A stretch of 64,000 bases of DNA from Lientehia sp934351765 (GTDB lineage: Bacteria; Bacillota; Clostridia; Lachnospirales; Lachnospiraceae). Shown here piece after piece: positions 8,126-16,847 of the stretch. A model generated the notes under the pieces. The model was given only the letters and a program-made list of their open reading frames with translations, ran no database searches and was not told the DNA's origin. Where the stretch lies: contig NZ_JBQKGG010000004.1 of assembly GCF_052118925.1 (NCBI RefSeq), forward strand, positions 150,802 through 214,801. Reading direction: 5' to 3'. Numbering within the stretch: position 1 is the stretch's first letter; each line of letters starts with the position of its first letter. Position numbers and translations under genes: made by a program.

Positions 8126-8279
8126 CGGGCGCAGGAGAATACGGAAATCAGCCGGCCAAGTGAAAACTTGTGCCGACAGATTTCCGTATTCGAGTATGGG
8201 CGTGACGCCCATACAACCTCAGACCGAGCTGCAAAAAGCAGCGAAAGACGCGAAGCGTCTGGTCTGAGGTCTGCGCCCG
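8126..8279 (+). repeat. Multi-branched palindromic element, copy 2
   Basis: This 154-nt stretch has the same branching plan as 6671-6826. Outer stem: 8126-8134 with 8271-8279 (CGGGCGCAG/CTGCGCCCG). First arm: 8137-8149 with 8179-8191, 13 perfect pairs, capped by CAAGT-GAAA-ACTTG. Second hairpin: 8195-8202/8206-8213 (TATGGGCG, loop TGA). Third arm: 8217-8225/8261-8269 (CCTCAGACC/GGTCTGAGG) enclosing GCTGC-AAAAA-GCAGC and AGACGC-GAA-GCGTCT, with GAA between them. The stems differ in sequence from copy 1 but pair equally well, while short unpaired GAA linkers are kept. It lies between the alarmone synthetase and addB, ending 27 nt before the addB start. Confidence 0.75.
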
Positions 8280-8305
8280 CAGAGAGGAAAAATCAGGAGG
8301 TATCT

Positions 8306-11300
8306 ATGGCTTTAAGATTCATTTTAGGGAGTGCCGGCTCCGGAAAATCATACGCGCTGAATCACGCTCTGGTACAGGAGGCTTTGTCCTGTCCGGAGCG
8401 TCATTTTATCATGATTGTTCCGGAGCAGTTCACCATGGAGACCCAGAAAGCGCTGACGGATCTCCACCCGGGGCACAGTATTTTAAATATCGACATTGTG
8501 AGCTTTGAGCGGCTGGCATACCGGGTCTTTGAGGAGCTTTCCTGTATGCCGGTGACGGTTCTGGACGATATGGGAAAGAGTCTGCTGCTGCGGAGGGCCT
8601 GTGCCCAGGCGGAAAAAAGTCTGACGGTGTTCAAAAAACAGCTCGATAAGGCAGGATTCATTGATCAGCTGAAATCTATGATTTCTGAGCTTGGGCAATA
8701 CCGTCTGGAGGAAGCAGAGCTTTCCGGACTGGCAAAGCAGATGGGGAAACGACCTCTGCTAAAGCAGAAGCTGGAGGATCTGAAGGTTTTATACCAGGCA
8801 TTCCGGGAGACCATGGGCGAGGGCATGATCACGGCCGAGGAGCTGCTTCCGTTTCTCTGTCGAGTTCTGCCTCGTTCAAAACAAATCCGGGGCAGCGAGG
8901 TATGGCTGGATGGCTTTACCGGCTTTACGCCGGCCCAGTATGAGGTACTGGAGAAACTTCTGACATGCACGGACCGGGTAACGGCGGCACTGACCTTTCC
9001 TTATGAGGCGGCGCAGGCCGGGCGGGAAAAGGACGGTCTGTACTTCATGAGTGCGGAAACCATCACCAGACTGGAGACGCTGGCACAGGAAACCGGCGCC
9101 GGGAGGGAGGAGGACCTTCTCCTGAGTCCGGAGGTTTCTCCGAGGTTTGGTAAGAGAAACGATCTGCAGGCTCTTTCGGAGCAGCTGTTTTCCTATTCGG
9201 AAGTGCAGTATGCTGAAAAGCCGGAGCATATCCGCGTGATCCGAATGAGCACTCCCGGAAAGGAAGCAGAAGCGCTGGCGGCCCAGATCGCCGCACGGGT
9301 GCGGCAGAAGAATCTCCGTTATCGGGAGATTGCCGTGGTCTGCGGAGATATGGAAGGGTATCGGCCGCTTCTGGAGGAGGCCTTTCGGCAAGCGGAGATC
9401 CCAGTCTTCATGGACGATAAGCGGAGTCTGTTCACGAATCCGGCGGTGGAGCTTCTGCGGGCGGCACTGGAGATCGTGGAAAAGGATTTTGCTTATGAGC
9501 CTATGTTCCGATATATGAAATGCGGATTTTCCATGCTCCCGGAGCAGACCCTTTATGAAATGGAAAACTATGTGCTTGCCCTTGGAATCCGCGGGGAAAA
9601 GCGATGGAACAGCCCCTGGGAGCAGCTGTACCGGGGCGGAGAGCATGTGCGGCTGGAGGAGCTGAATGAGGCACGGGAGAGAATTGTGAGGCCGCTGTCG
9701 GAGCTGAAGGCGGCCATAAAAAAGAAGGGTGCCTCGGTACGGGACATGACGGAGGCCTTATACCGATTCCTTGGATCTCAGAATGTGGAGGTACGTCTGA
9801 AAACGTATGCAGAGCAGTTTCAAAAGGAGGGCTCCTACAGCCATGCCAAGGAATATGAGCAGGCCTATGGACAGATCCTGGAGCTGTTTGACCGGATCGT
9901 GGGGCTTTTAGGAGAACAGGTGCTGCCGGTACGGACCTATAAGGAAATTCTGGAAACCGGCTGCCGGGAGATCCGGGTCGGTGTGATCCCGGCGGCCATG
10001 GACCGCGTTCTGGTGGGCGATGTGCGGCGTAGCCGTCTGAAGGATATCCGCGTATTGTTTTTTATCGGAGTCCATGACGGGGCGATTCCTCAGAGCAGCG
10101 GAGGCGGCGGGCTTTTGTCGGAGCGGGACCGGGAGGAGCTGGCCCCCTATGCAAAGCTGGCACCGTCTGGACGGGAAAGCGGCAGGATCGACCGGTTCTA
10201 TTTCTATTATACGGTGACAAAACCCTCGGAGGAACTGTGGATCTCCTATGCGGCGGCAGATGAAATGGGAGAAAAACGAAGCCCGTCCCCGTATCTGACC
10301 CAGCTGTACCGGATCTTTCCGCTGCTTTCGGAGGAGCAGGGGCAGGAGGAGATGCCCGTATTCACAAAGCTGCAGGCGCTTCAGTATCTGGCAGGAGGAA
10401 TGGAGGACTGGAAACGCGGGAAAACACCGAAAGACTGGGAAGAGCTGTACACCTGTCTGTATGCAGATCCGGATACCAGAAAGGAACTGATCCGGCTGGC
10501 AGAGGGAGCCTTTTTCGTATATCGAGGAGATCGGATCGCAGATACGACGGCACGGCTTCTCTACGGAGATCCGCTGAGGGGCAGTGTGACCAGACTGGAA
10601 CGGTATGCGGCCTGTGCGTACGCCCAGTTTTTGAGTTACGGGCTGGAGCTGGTCAAGCGGCGGGAATTTGAGTTTGCGGCGCTGGATATGGGAAATGTGT
10701 TCCATAAGGCGCTGGAGATCGCATTCCGGGAAGCACTGGAGCATGAGATGCCGATCGAGGAGCTGGGAGAAACTGACCGAAAGCTTCTTGCCTCCTATGC
10801 CATGACGAGGGCTGCAGCGGATATGGGGAGCAATATCCTGAAAAGCTCGGCGCGGAATAAATGGCTGGAAAAGCGTATGGAGCAGATCACGGAAAAAACG
10901 CTCTGGGCGCTGGGGGAGCAGCTTCGTGCCGGATTTTTCACGCCGGCGGCGTTTGAACTCAATTTCGCATCCGGAGAAAACCGGGCCATGCGGATCGATC
11001 TGGACGAGCTTGGAAGCATGCAGCTTCGCGGAAAGATCGACCGGGTGGACGTATGCGAAGATGAGGAGCATGTGTATGTGAAGGTCATGGATTATAAATC
11101 CGGCGGGACGGATTTTGACCTGGGAGGAGTCTATTACGGTCTGCAGATGCAGCTGGTGGTTTATCTGGATGCAGTCATGGAACTGGAACAGAAGCTGCAC
11201 CCGGATAAGGAAATCATTCCGGCGGCCATGTTTTATTATCAGATCCAGGATCCGATTCTGGACCGGGAGCAGGCAGGCGGTGACCCTGACAGCATGGTGC

Positions 11301-11734
11301 TTCGGGCGATGCGGCCGAAGGGTGTGTTTAACGGAGCTTCCACTGTGGCCCGCCGGCTGGACGCAAGAAGCCTGGAGGGAGAGTCCATGTGGATTCCGGC
11401 AACCTACCGGAACGGAATGCCTGATGAGAAGCATCAGCTGACCGGAGCCCAGTTTGAGACGCTCCGTGCGTTTGTGCGGGAGCAGATGAAAACCTTCGGA
11501 AAAGCAATCGCTTCAGGCGAAATCTCGGCAAGACCGTATCAGCGGGAGGAGCGAAACGGATGCCAGTACTGCGAGTTTAAGGAAGCCTGCGGGTTTGACC
11601 GGAAGCAGGAAGGATACCGGTATCACCGGATGAGACGGAAAAATCCGGAGGAAATCTGGACAGAGATGGCAGAAGCAAAGGAGGAGCAGAACGATGAGGT
11701 GGACACCGAAGCAGGAACAGATCATCGGCCTTAG
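8306..11734 (+). CDS. addB: ATP-dependent helicase-nuclease subunit B (AddB)
   Basis: AddB is the second subunit of the AddAB double-strand-break resection complex, the Firmicutes counterpart of RecBCD. It carries an inactivated helicase fold with an intact Walker A (GSAGSGKS, residues 8-15) and a C-terminal RecB-family nuclease with the DYKSGG active-site segment and the following QLVVYLD helix. The iron-sulfur cluster ligands are all present: Cys770, Cys1086, Cys1089 and Cys1095 (CQYCEFKEAC). The ATG at 8306 has CAGGAGG 5 nt upstream; the longer open frame starting at 8168 runs through the palindromic element and is not likely translated. It overlaps addA by 41 nt. The 1142-residue length is normal. 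Confidence 0.96.
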   Translation: MALRFILGSAGSGKSYALNHALVQEALSCPERHFIMIVPEQFTMETQKALTDLHPGHSILNIDIVSFERLAYRVFEELSCMPVTVLDDMGKSLLLRRACAQAEKSLTVFKKQLDKAGFIDQLKSMISELGQYRLEEAELSGLAKQMGKRPLLKQKLEDLKVLYQAFRETMGEGMITAEELLPFLCRVLPRSKQIRGSEVWLDGFTGFTPAQYEVLEKLLTCTDRVTAALTFPYEAAQAGREKDGLYFMSAETITRLETLAQETGAGREEDLLLSPEVSPRFGKRNDLQALSEQLFSYSEVQYAEKPEHIRVIRMSTPGKEAEALAAQIAARVRQKNLRYREIAVVCGDMEGYRPLLEEAFRQAEIPVFMDDKRSLFTNPAVELLRAALEIVEKDFAYEPMFRYMKCGFSMLPEQTLYEMENYVLALGIRGEKRWNSPWEQLYRGGEHVRLEELNEARERIVRPLSELKAAIKKKGASVRDMTEALYRFLGSQNVEVRLKTYAEQFQKEGSYSHAKEYEQAYGQILELFDRIVGLLGEQVLPVRTYKEILETGCREIRVGVIPAAMDRVLVGDVRRSRLKDIRVLFFIGVHDGAIPQSSGGGGLLSERDREELAPYAKLAPSGRESGRIDRFYFYYTVTKPSEELWISYAAADEMGEKRSPSPYLTQLYRIFPLLSEEQGQEEMPVFTKLQALQYLAGGMEDWKRGKTPKDWEELYTCLYADPDTRKELIRLAEGAFFVYRGDRIADTTARLLYGDPLRGSVTRLERYAACAYAQFLSYGLELVKRREFEFAALDMGNVFHKALEIAFREALEHEMPIEELGETDRKLLASYAMTRAAADMGSNILKSSARNKWLEKRMEQITEKTLWALGEQLRAGFFTPAAFELNFASGENRAMRIDLDELGSMQLRGKIDRVDVCEDEEHVYVKVMDYKSGGTDFDLGGVYYGLQMQLVVYLDAVMELEQKLHPDKEIIPAAMFYYQIQDPILDREQAGGDPDSMVLRAMRPKGVFNGASTVARRLDARSLEGESMWIPATYRNGMPDEKHQLTGAQFETLRAFVREQMKTFGKAIASGEISARPYQREERNGCQYCEFKEACGFDRKQEGYRYHRMRRKNPEEIWTEMAEAKEEQNDEVDTEAGTDHRP

Positions 11735-14700
11735 AAACCGGAACCTTCTGGTGGCGGCGGCAGCAGGAAGCGGAAAGACAGCGGTTTTGGTGGAGCGGAT
11801 CATGGCCATGATCACAGATCCGGAAAAGCCTGTCGATATTGACCGGCTTCTGGTGGTGACCTTTACCAGAGCCGCGGCGGGGCAGATGCGGGAACGGATC
11901 GGAAGGAGGCTTTCAGAGCTTTTGGAGGAACGGCCAAAGGACCGGAACCTGAGACGCCAGGAGGCGCTGCTTCCCCGTGCAAAGATCATGACCATTGACA
12001 GCTTTTGTCTGTATGTGGTACGAAATTACTTTCCGGTTACGGGCATTGACCCGGAATTTCGGATCGGAGATCAGGGAGAACTGCGGCTTTTACGGGAAGA
12101 TGCGGCGGAAGCACTTCTGGAAGCCGAGTATGAAGCAAAAAACCCGGCATTTCTTGATTTTGTGGAGCGGTATGCAGCCGGAAAAGGAGATGAGGGAATC
12201 AGCGACCTGATTCTTCGGCTGTTCGACTTTGCGGATGCGTATCCGGATCCGGGCGAACAGCTTTCTGTATGGCGCCGGGAGTTATCATCTTCCGGAACCG
12301 GTTTCTGGACCGGGTTTCTTCTGAAGGAGATTCACGAAGAAGCAGAGAGCTTTTTAAGACGGTATGAAGCCATGAGCCAGATGAGCCTGGAGGAAGGAAT
12401 CCCTCCCTTTGCAGAGATGTTCGAGTCGGATGCGCGGCATGCAAAGAGGCTGCTTCATGCAGGGACTTATGAGGAGATGAGAGAGGCGCTCTCCGAAATC
12501 CGGGAAAAGGGAGCTTTTATGCGTCAGCCGAGACTGAAAAAGGACCTTCTTTATTCAGCAGAAAAAAAGGAGTTCCTGGCAGAATGCCGGAAGAGCCTGA
12601 AGGAGTCCATGGGAAAACTGGCGGCGGAATATGATCTCGGCACAGAAGAACAGATGGAGGCGGATCTTGCCGGCTGTGCGGCGCCGATGGAAGAACTACT
12701 GACACTGGCGGAGAAGTTCCGGGAGTCTTACCGGGCCGCAAAGGAAGAACGGAATCTCATGGACTTTCAGGATGTGGCCCATGCAGCTCTGGAAATCCTC
12801 ACAGTAAAGGGGGAGGACGGCAGATATCATTCGTCCGGAACAGCAAAGGAGCTGCGGGAAGGCTTCTATGAGATCATGATCGATGAATACCAGGACAGCA
12901 ACCGGATTCAGGAGGAAATCCTCACCAGTATTTCCGGGATGGAGGACGGGAAGCCCAATATGTTCATGGTGGGAGATGTCAAGCAGAGTATCTATAAGTT
13001 CCGGCAGGCAAGACCGGAGCTGTTCATGGAAAAATACGGGACCTATACGGAAGAGGACAGCCTGTATCAGAAAATTGATCTGCATCAGAACTTCCGCAGC
13101 CGGGAGCAGGTGCTGGGAACCGCCAATTTCTTCTTCGGACAGCTTATGGAAAAGAGTCTTGGCGGGATCACCTATGACGAGGCGGCTTCGCTGATCCCCG
13201 GACGGGAATTTCCGAAGCAGGAAGCAGAGCAGGACTACCGGACGGAGCTTTTGTTTTTTGACACCGGGAAGGCCAAGAAAGAGGATCCGGAGCTGGAGGC
13301 TTATACCGGGAAGGAGCTGGAGGCAAAGCTGATCATCGGGAAAATCCGGGAGCTGACAGATCCGGAAACCGGTCTTTTGCTTACCGACCAGGATACGGGA
13401 GCCACACGGACGGCCTCCTACCGGGATATTGCGGTGCTGCTTCGGACTATGGAGGGCTGGGCAGAAACCTTTGTGGATCAGTTTATGGCGGCGGGGATTC
13501 CGGCTTATGCTCAGACACAGACCGGATATTTTTCCGCGAAGGAGGTTCGTACCCTTTTAAATCTTCTGAAGATTCTGGATAATCCCATGCAGGATATCCC
13601 GCTGGCGGCGGTGCTGATGTCTCCGATCGGAGGGTTTACGCCGGAGGAGCTGGCAAAGATGAAGGCGGCGTTTAACCGGGAGCTTACGGAGACAGACAGC
13701 CGCGGACTTTACGGAGCATTGTGTTACTATGCGGAAAAACGGGAGGATATGCCGGAGAAAAGGCAGAACGGGAATTCAGATCGGTCTGGATCAGAGGAAC
13801 AGACCCATATCGGAAAAGAGCTGTCAGATCCGGAGCTGCAGGACAAGGCAGCCGGATTCTTAAGGATGCTCCGGGATTTTCGGGAACGGGCGGTGTATCT
13901 GAGGCTTCACCAGCTGCTGCGTTATATTCTGGAAACAACCGGATATGGGCGGATTCTGGCAGCTATGCCAGGCGGAAAGATCCGGACGGCCAATGTGGAG
14001 ATGCTGATCCGCCGTGCCATTGATTATGAAGCAACCAGTTATCACGGAGTATTTCAGTTTGTCCGCTATATTGACAAGCTCAGAAAGTATTCGGTGGACT
14101 TCGGGGAAGCGTCTCCGGCCGGCGAAGGCGAGGACGCGGTACAGATTACCAGTATCCATAAAAGCAAGGGGCTGGAATATCCCATTGTGATCCTGGCAGG
14201 GACCGGGAAAGGCTTCAATCAGAAGGATTCCGAGGGACCGGTACTGCTTCATCCGGAGCTTGGAATCGGTGCGGATCACATCGATCCGGGTACAAGAATG
14301 AGGGCTGAGACCATAGCCAAAAAGGTTCTGAAACGGAAGCTCCGGCAGGATAGTCTCGGAGAAGAGCTGCGGGTTCTTTATGTAGCCATGACGCGGGCAG
14401 AGGAGAAGCTGATCATTACGGGAACGGAGCATGCGCTCGGGGCAAAGCTGAAAAAATGGAAGAGCCTTTTATTTGAGAGCAGGCAGGCTCTTCCGTTCCA
14501 GGCAGTGAGCAGCGCCGGTGCGTACCTGGAATGGCTCATCATGGGACTTCAGAGAAGCCGGGCCTATGAGGAGATCAGTCGGTATCTGGGGGAAACAATT
14601 CCGGTGAAAATCAGTCTGGCGGAAGGAGCACTGCCGCTGACGGTACGGATCGCCTCGGTCGAAGAGATGGTTCATGACGAGCTGGGACATCAGACGGAAA

Positions 14701-15521
14701 CCCTCCTGTTTAAAAAGAGACTGATGGAGTGGACTCCGGAGACAGAAACTCAGGAGACTTATGAAGCAGAGAAAGACGGATCACGGCGGGAGACAGCCGC
14801 AGAAAAAGAATGGAAAAAGCAGCTGTCCTGGCAGTATCCCCATGCGGCAGCAGTGGGAGCGCCGCGGAAGTTCAGTGTGTCGGAGCTGAAAATGGAACAC
14901 ATGGAGGAGATCCATGCGGAGCTGATACCGGAATCGGAGCAGGAAACCGGTGCCCTGGTCCCGCGTTTTTTGGAGGAGACAGAAGGCCTAACCGGAGCTG
15001 CCAGAGGAACCGCATACCATAGACTTCTGGAGCTTCTGCCCTTTACGGCCGGAAACAGTACAAGTGAGGTCCGGGAAGCAGTAGAAGCACTGGAACGGCA
15101 GGGACTTCTGCCGGAGCACACAGCCGAGCAGATCAATCTGGGGCGAATCAGCCGCTTCTTAAAGACGCCCATCGGCAGGCGAATGACGGAGGGAGAGCGA
15201 AACGGAACGCTCAGAAAAGAGCAGCAGTTTGTCATGGGGATTCCGGCTGAGGATCTGGGAAAAAATGATACAGCTCTTTCCGGGGAGACGGTGCTCATTC
15301 AGGGCATCATCGATGCCTGGTTCGAGGAGCCGGACGGGCTGGTGATCGTAGATTACAAGACTGACCGGGTCAAGGAGCTGGAGGACCCGGAGGGCGAGCT
15401 GATCCGTCGGTATCAGGTTCAGCTTGAATATTATGCACGTGCCCTTCATGCCGCCACGGGAAAACCGGTGAAACAGCGGTATCTGTATTCATTTTCGCTG
15501 GGAAAGGAAATTTCCGTTTGA
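11694..15521 (+). CDS. addA: ATP-dependent helicase-nuclease subunit A (AddA)
   Basis: AddA provides the UvrD-type 3'-5' helicase and the second nuclease of AddAB. The 1275-residue product starts with a Q-motif and Walker A (AAAAGSGKT, residues 21-29), has Walker B and motif IV (MIDEYQDSN; VGDVKQSIYKFRQA; NFRSR), motif V/VI (ITSIHKSKGLEYP; LRVLYVAMTRAEEKL), and ends with the RecB-family nuclease core IVDYKTDRV and QLEYYARAL. It begins inside the end of addB (41-nt overlap), so the subunits are translationally coupled. No terminator is evident in the 191 nt after it. Confidence 0.97.
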   Translation: MRWTPKQEQIIGLRNRNLLVAAAAGSGKTAVLVERIMAMITDPEKPVDIDRLLVVTFTRAAAGQMRERIGRRLSELLEERPKDRNLRRQEALLPRAKIMTIDSFCLYVVRNYFPVTGIDPEFRIGDQGELRLLREDAAEALLEAEYEAKNPAFLDFVERYAAGKGDEGISDLILRLFDFADAYPDPGEQLSVWRRELSSSGTGFWTGFLLKEIHEEAESFLRRYEAMSQMSLEEGIPPFAEMFESDARHAKRLLHAGTYEEMREALSEIREKGAFMRQPRLKKDLLYSAEKKEFLAECRKSLKESMGKLAAEYDLGTEEQMEADLAGCAAPMEELLTLAEKFRESYRAAKEERNLMDFQDVAHAALEILTVKGEDGRYHSSGTAKELREGFYEIMIDEYQDSNRIQEEILTSISGMEDGKPNMFMVGDVKQSIYKFRQARPELFMEKYGTYTEEDSLYQKIDLHQNFRSREQVLGTANFFFGQLMEKSLGGITYDEAASLIPGREFPKQEAEQDYRTELLFFDTGKAKKEDPELEAYTGKELEAKLIIGKIRELTDPETGLLLTDQDTGATRTASYRDIAVLLRTMEGWAETFVDQFMAAGIPAYAQTQTGYFSAKEVRTLLNLLKILDNPMQDIPLAAVLMSPIGGFTPEELAKMKAAFNRELTETDSRGLYGALCYYAEKREDMPEKRQNGNSDRSGSEEQTHIGKELSDPELQDKAAGFLRMLRDFRERAVYLRLHQLLRYILETTGYGRILAAMPGGKIRTANVEMLIRRAIDYEATSYHGVFQFVRYIDKLRKYSVDFGEASPAGEGEDAVQITSIHKSKGLEYPIVILAGTGKGFNQKDSEGPVLLHPELGIGADHIDPGTRMRAETIAKKVLKRKLRQDSLGEELRVLYVAMTRAEEKLIITGTEHALGAKLKKWKSLLFESRQALPFQAVSSAGAYLEWLIMGLQRSRAYEEISRYLGETIPVKISLAEGALPLTVRIASVEEMVHDELGHQTETLLFKKRLMEWTPETETQETYEAEKDGSRRETAAEKEWKKQLSWQYPHAAAVGAPRKFSVSELKMEHMEEIHAELIPESEQETGALVPRFLEETEGLTGAARGTAYHRLLELLPFTAGNSTSEVREAVEALERQGLLPEHTAEQINLGRISRFLKTPIGRRMTEGERNGTLRKEQQFVMGIPAEDLGKNDTALSGETVLIQGIIDAWFEEPDGLVIVDYKTDRVKELEDPEGELIRRYQVQLEYYARALHAATGKPVKQRYLYSFSLGKEISV

Positions 15522-15712
15522 TTGTTGCAGAATGTTGACATGTTTCGGCGGAATTTAGGAAAATCTTCATCTTTCATTCAGGGTTCATCAAGGTTTATCT
15601 GGTAGACTAGAAAAAGAAGAACTGTTTCGGGGAATTATGTTTTTCGGAAGCCCGGAGCAGGGCGTATGATCAAAGAAAAGAAACCGGAGAGACCTACAAT
15701 AAGGAGCCGCCT

Positions 15713-16699
15713 ATGAAGGAACAGCTTATGAGAAGACCGGCCGACCGCCGTTATGACAGTGTCGCACGCATGGAAGAAAAAAGGCGCCGCAGGCAGAGAC
15801 AGAGGAGGATTCGAAGAATTCTTCTTTTTGTCGCTGCCTGTTTGCTTTGTATCTGTTCGTTTTTTGCGGGACGGCTGACGGCGGCGAAGGCATCGGAGAC
15901 CGGGGACGGCGTATTGGGGAACCGTATGATCGTCGGAAACAGGGCGGTCCGTGCCATGAATGAAGAAACGGAAGTAACGTCCCAGAACGGGACAGACAGC
16001 TCCGGCGCAGGATCGGGCACTTCGGCTTTGGAAGCGGAGGCAGCCGGAAAAACCAGCCAGTGGATGTGCGCTTATGTGAAATCCAACCCGGAGATCTATC
16101 CGGAAAGCCTCAGAACCTTTCTGGAGGACAATCCGGAGGCGGCAGAGTTTGTGTTTCTTTATCCAGAGTATCACGGAACAAAACAGGAGATCGACCTGAG
16201 CAGAGAAATTCGGAAGGGAGAGATCCCGCTGCTTCTTCAGTGGGACGGACGCTGGGGATACAGGGAATACGGGGACGATTTTCTTGCCATGTCCGGCTGC
16301 GGCCCAACCTGTCTGTCCATGGTTTATGTAGGACTGACCGGCGATACCTCGATGGATCCGGCGGCAATGGCAGCGTTTTCCATGGAAAACGGCTATTATC
16401 TGGAGGATGTGGGAACAAGCTGGGATCTTATGAGCGTGGGAGCGGAAAAGCTGGGACTTTCCTGGAATCTGGTCAATCTTTCCAAAACCGAGATATTCCG
16501 TGCACTGGATGACGGCAGGGTGCTGATCTGCAGCATGAGACCGGGCGATTTTACGAAAACCGGTCATTTTATCGTGATCTGCGGTCATGACGGCGATCAG
16601 CTTCAGATCCGCGATCCAAACAGCCGGATCCGAAGTGATCAGACCTGGAGCTACAAAACGATCCAGTCTCAGATTAAAAATATCTGGGCCTACGAATAA
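15713..16699 (+). CDS. Membrane-anchored C39-like cysteine peptidase
   Basis: The 328-residue protein has a very basic cytoplasmic N-terminus (RRRRQRQRRIRR), one transmembrane helix at about residues 41-58 and an extracellular papain-like C39_2 domain from about 165. Catalytic positions can be followed: the oxyanion Gln in LLLQWDGRWG, Cys in SGCGPTCLSM, His in GHFIVICGHDG and the Asp/Asn of IRDPNSR. Family members cleave peptides at the cell surface; the substrate is unknown and no ABC exporter is adjacent, so this is not a bacteriocin processing peptidase. AAGGAG precedes the ATG. The upstream spacer contains an 11-bp-spaced TTCATT/TTCATC array described in the findings. Confidence 0.82.
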   Translation: MKEQLMRRPADRRYDSVARMEEKRRRRQRQRRIRRILLFVAACLLCICSFFAGRLTAAKASETGDGVLGNRMIVGNRAVRAMNEETEVTSQNGTDSSGAGSGTSALEAEAAGKTSQWMCAYVKSNPEIYPESLRTFLEDNPEAAEFVFLYPEYHGTKQEIDLSREIRKGEIPLLLQWDGRWGYREYGDDFLAMSGCGPTCLSMVYVGLTGDTSMDPAAMAAFSMENGYYLEDVGTSWDLMSVGAEKLGLSWNLVNLSKTEIFRALDDGRVLICSMRPGDFTKTGHFIVICGHDGDQLQIRDPNSRIRSDQTWSYKTIQSQIKNIWAYE

Positions 16700-16847
16700 A
16701 ACCAGGAACTTCTTCCATACTAAACGCAGAGCGTTATGCGGCCGGAGACATGATATGTGTGCATGAGACGGCATAACCGAATGCAGAAAGAATCCGGTTC
16801 ATGGGACAGCATAACCGTAACCGAATGCAGATGGAGGATCGTGAAAT

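Noticed and set aside
8168..8305. N-terminal extension of AddB
   Set aside because: The extension would translate the palindromic element; the ATG at 8306 has a good ribosome site and begins at the family N-terminus.
9908..11434. Minus-strand ORF of 508 codons
   Set aside because: It lies entirely opposite addB, which has complete motifs; the antisense product is rich in His, Arg, Pro and Leu without a family pattern and has no ribosome site.
15635..16774. Minus-strand ORF of 379 codons
   Set aside because: Antisense to the C39-like peptidase; no recognisable domain and atypical composition.
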